From an uncultured Treponema sp. (GTDB taxonomy: Bacteria; Spirochaetota; Spirochaetia; Treponematales; Treponemataceae), in contig CAJPOL010000008.1 in the NCBI GenBank assembly GCA_905372265.1, positions 1-31,799 of the forward strand: a stretch of 31,799 bases of DNA, read 5' to 3'. Below the pieces are notes generated by a model that saw only the letters and a list, made by a program, of their open reading frames with translations, was not told where the DNA came from and did not search any database. Shown one piece after another: positions 31,736-31,799 of the stretch; position 1 is the first letter of the stretch, and the number at the start of each line of letters is the position of its first letter. Made by a program: the position numbers and the translations under genes.

Positions 31736-31799
31736 AAACCGCGGAGTTTTTAGCCGTTTCTGCTTCTCTGTTTTATACAGAAAGAGATAAGAGGAGAAG
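31736..31799. repeat. Partial R2 copy at the right window edge
   Basis: AAACCGCGGAG begins a further R2-like left arm, which degenerates after a few bases. An AGGAGAAG at the very edge could be a ribosome binding site for a plus-strand gene outside the window. Confidence 0.4.

Noticed and set aside
31399..31799. Possible CRISPR array in the repeat cluster
   Set aside because: Repeats are long, imperfect, in both orientations and separated by related rather than unique spacers; no cas gene is nearby.

Overview
The window most likely comes from a spirochaete of the genus Treponema, probably a host-associated species related to T. vincentii or T. medium. This is an inference from the double-membrane lifestyle (relaxed spirochaetal lipoboxes, two beta-barrel outer-membrane proteins), a pared-down Rnf operon, a SUF operon in the order CBDS, and htrA next to map. 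The sequence alone does not fix the species. Coding density is high, no rRNA or tRNA was recognised, and no complete insertion sequence is present.

Layout. (1) 1-57: start of a minus-strand gene whose first codons are a tandem array of an 8-bp unit, a candidate phase-variable locus running off the left edge. (2) 132-3113: a TPR-type protein and ArgR, with an ARG-box-like palindrome in the argR promoter. (3) 3364-8305: the most interesting region. It is a peptide-modification (RiPP-type) operon with a strong promoter, a structured leader, three paralogous small precursor peptides ending in CXXX-periodic cysteine-rich cores, a radical SAM/SPASM maturase, a secreted protein of unknown function and a fused permease-ATPase ABC exporter. 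(4) 8383-12358 (minus): a RarA-type AAA+ ATPase with a large extra C-terminal domain, a lipoprotein and an OmpW-like outer-membrane protein. (5) 12453-18337 (minus): a compact operon encoding a YuiD/DUF212 membrane protein, an unknown membrane protein and RnfC-D-G-E-A; RnfB is missing. (6) 18530-23155 (plus): exported tandem rhodanese, a small conserved-looking protein with a probable leaderless mRNA, a J-domain protein, methionine aminopeptidase and an HtrA protease. (7) 23292-27817 (plus): sufC-sufB-sufD-sufS for Fe-S cluster assembly, without a SufU/SufE/NifU gene after sufS. (8) 27929-31179: an SH3-like lipoprotein, a sugar-binding lipoprotein of the MglB type with no adjacent permease, and a beta-barrel protein. 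(9) 31180-31799: no gene, but a dense collection of dispersed repeats and hairpins.

How it works together. The SUF, radical SAM and RnfC products all depend on Fe-S clusters. The rhodanese, HtrA and lipoproteins act in the envelope. In the peptide operon the precursors share a short N-terminal leader motif that the maturase's N-terminal domain could bind. The maturase would modify the cysteine-rich cores and the ABC protein would export the products. No leader peptidase is visible. Three families of intergenic repeats (named R1, R2 and R3 here) decorate the gaps; R3 hairpins lie within the peptide operon and just before sufC.
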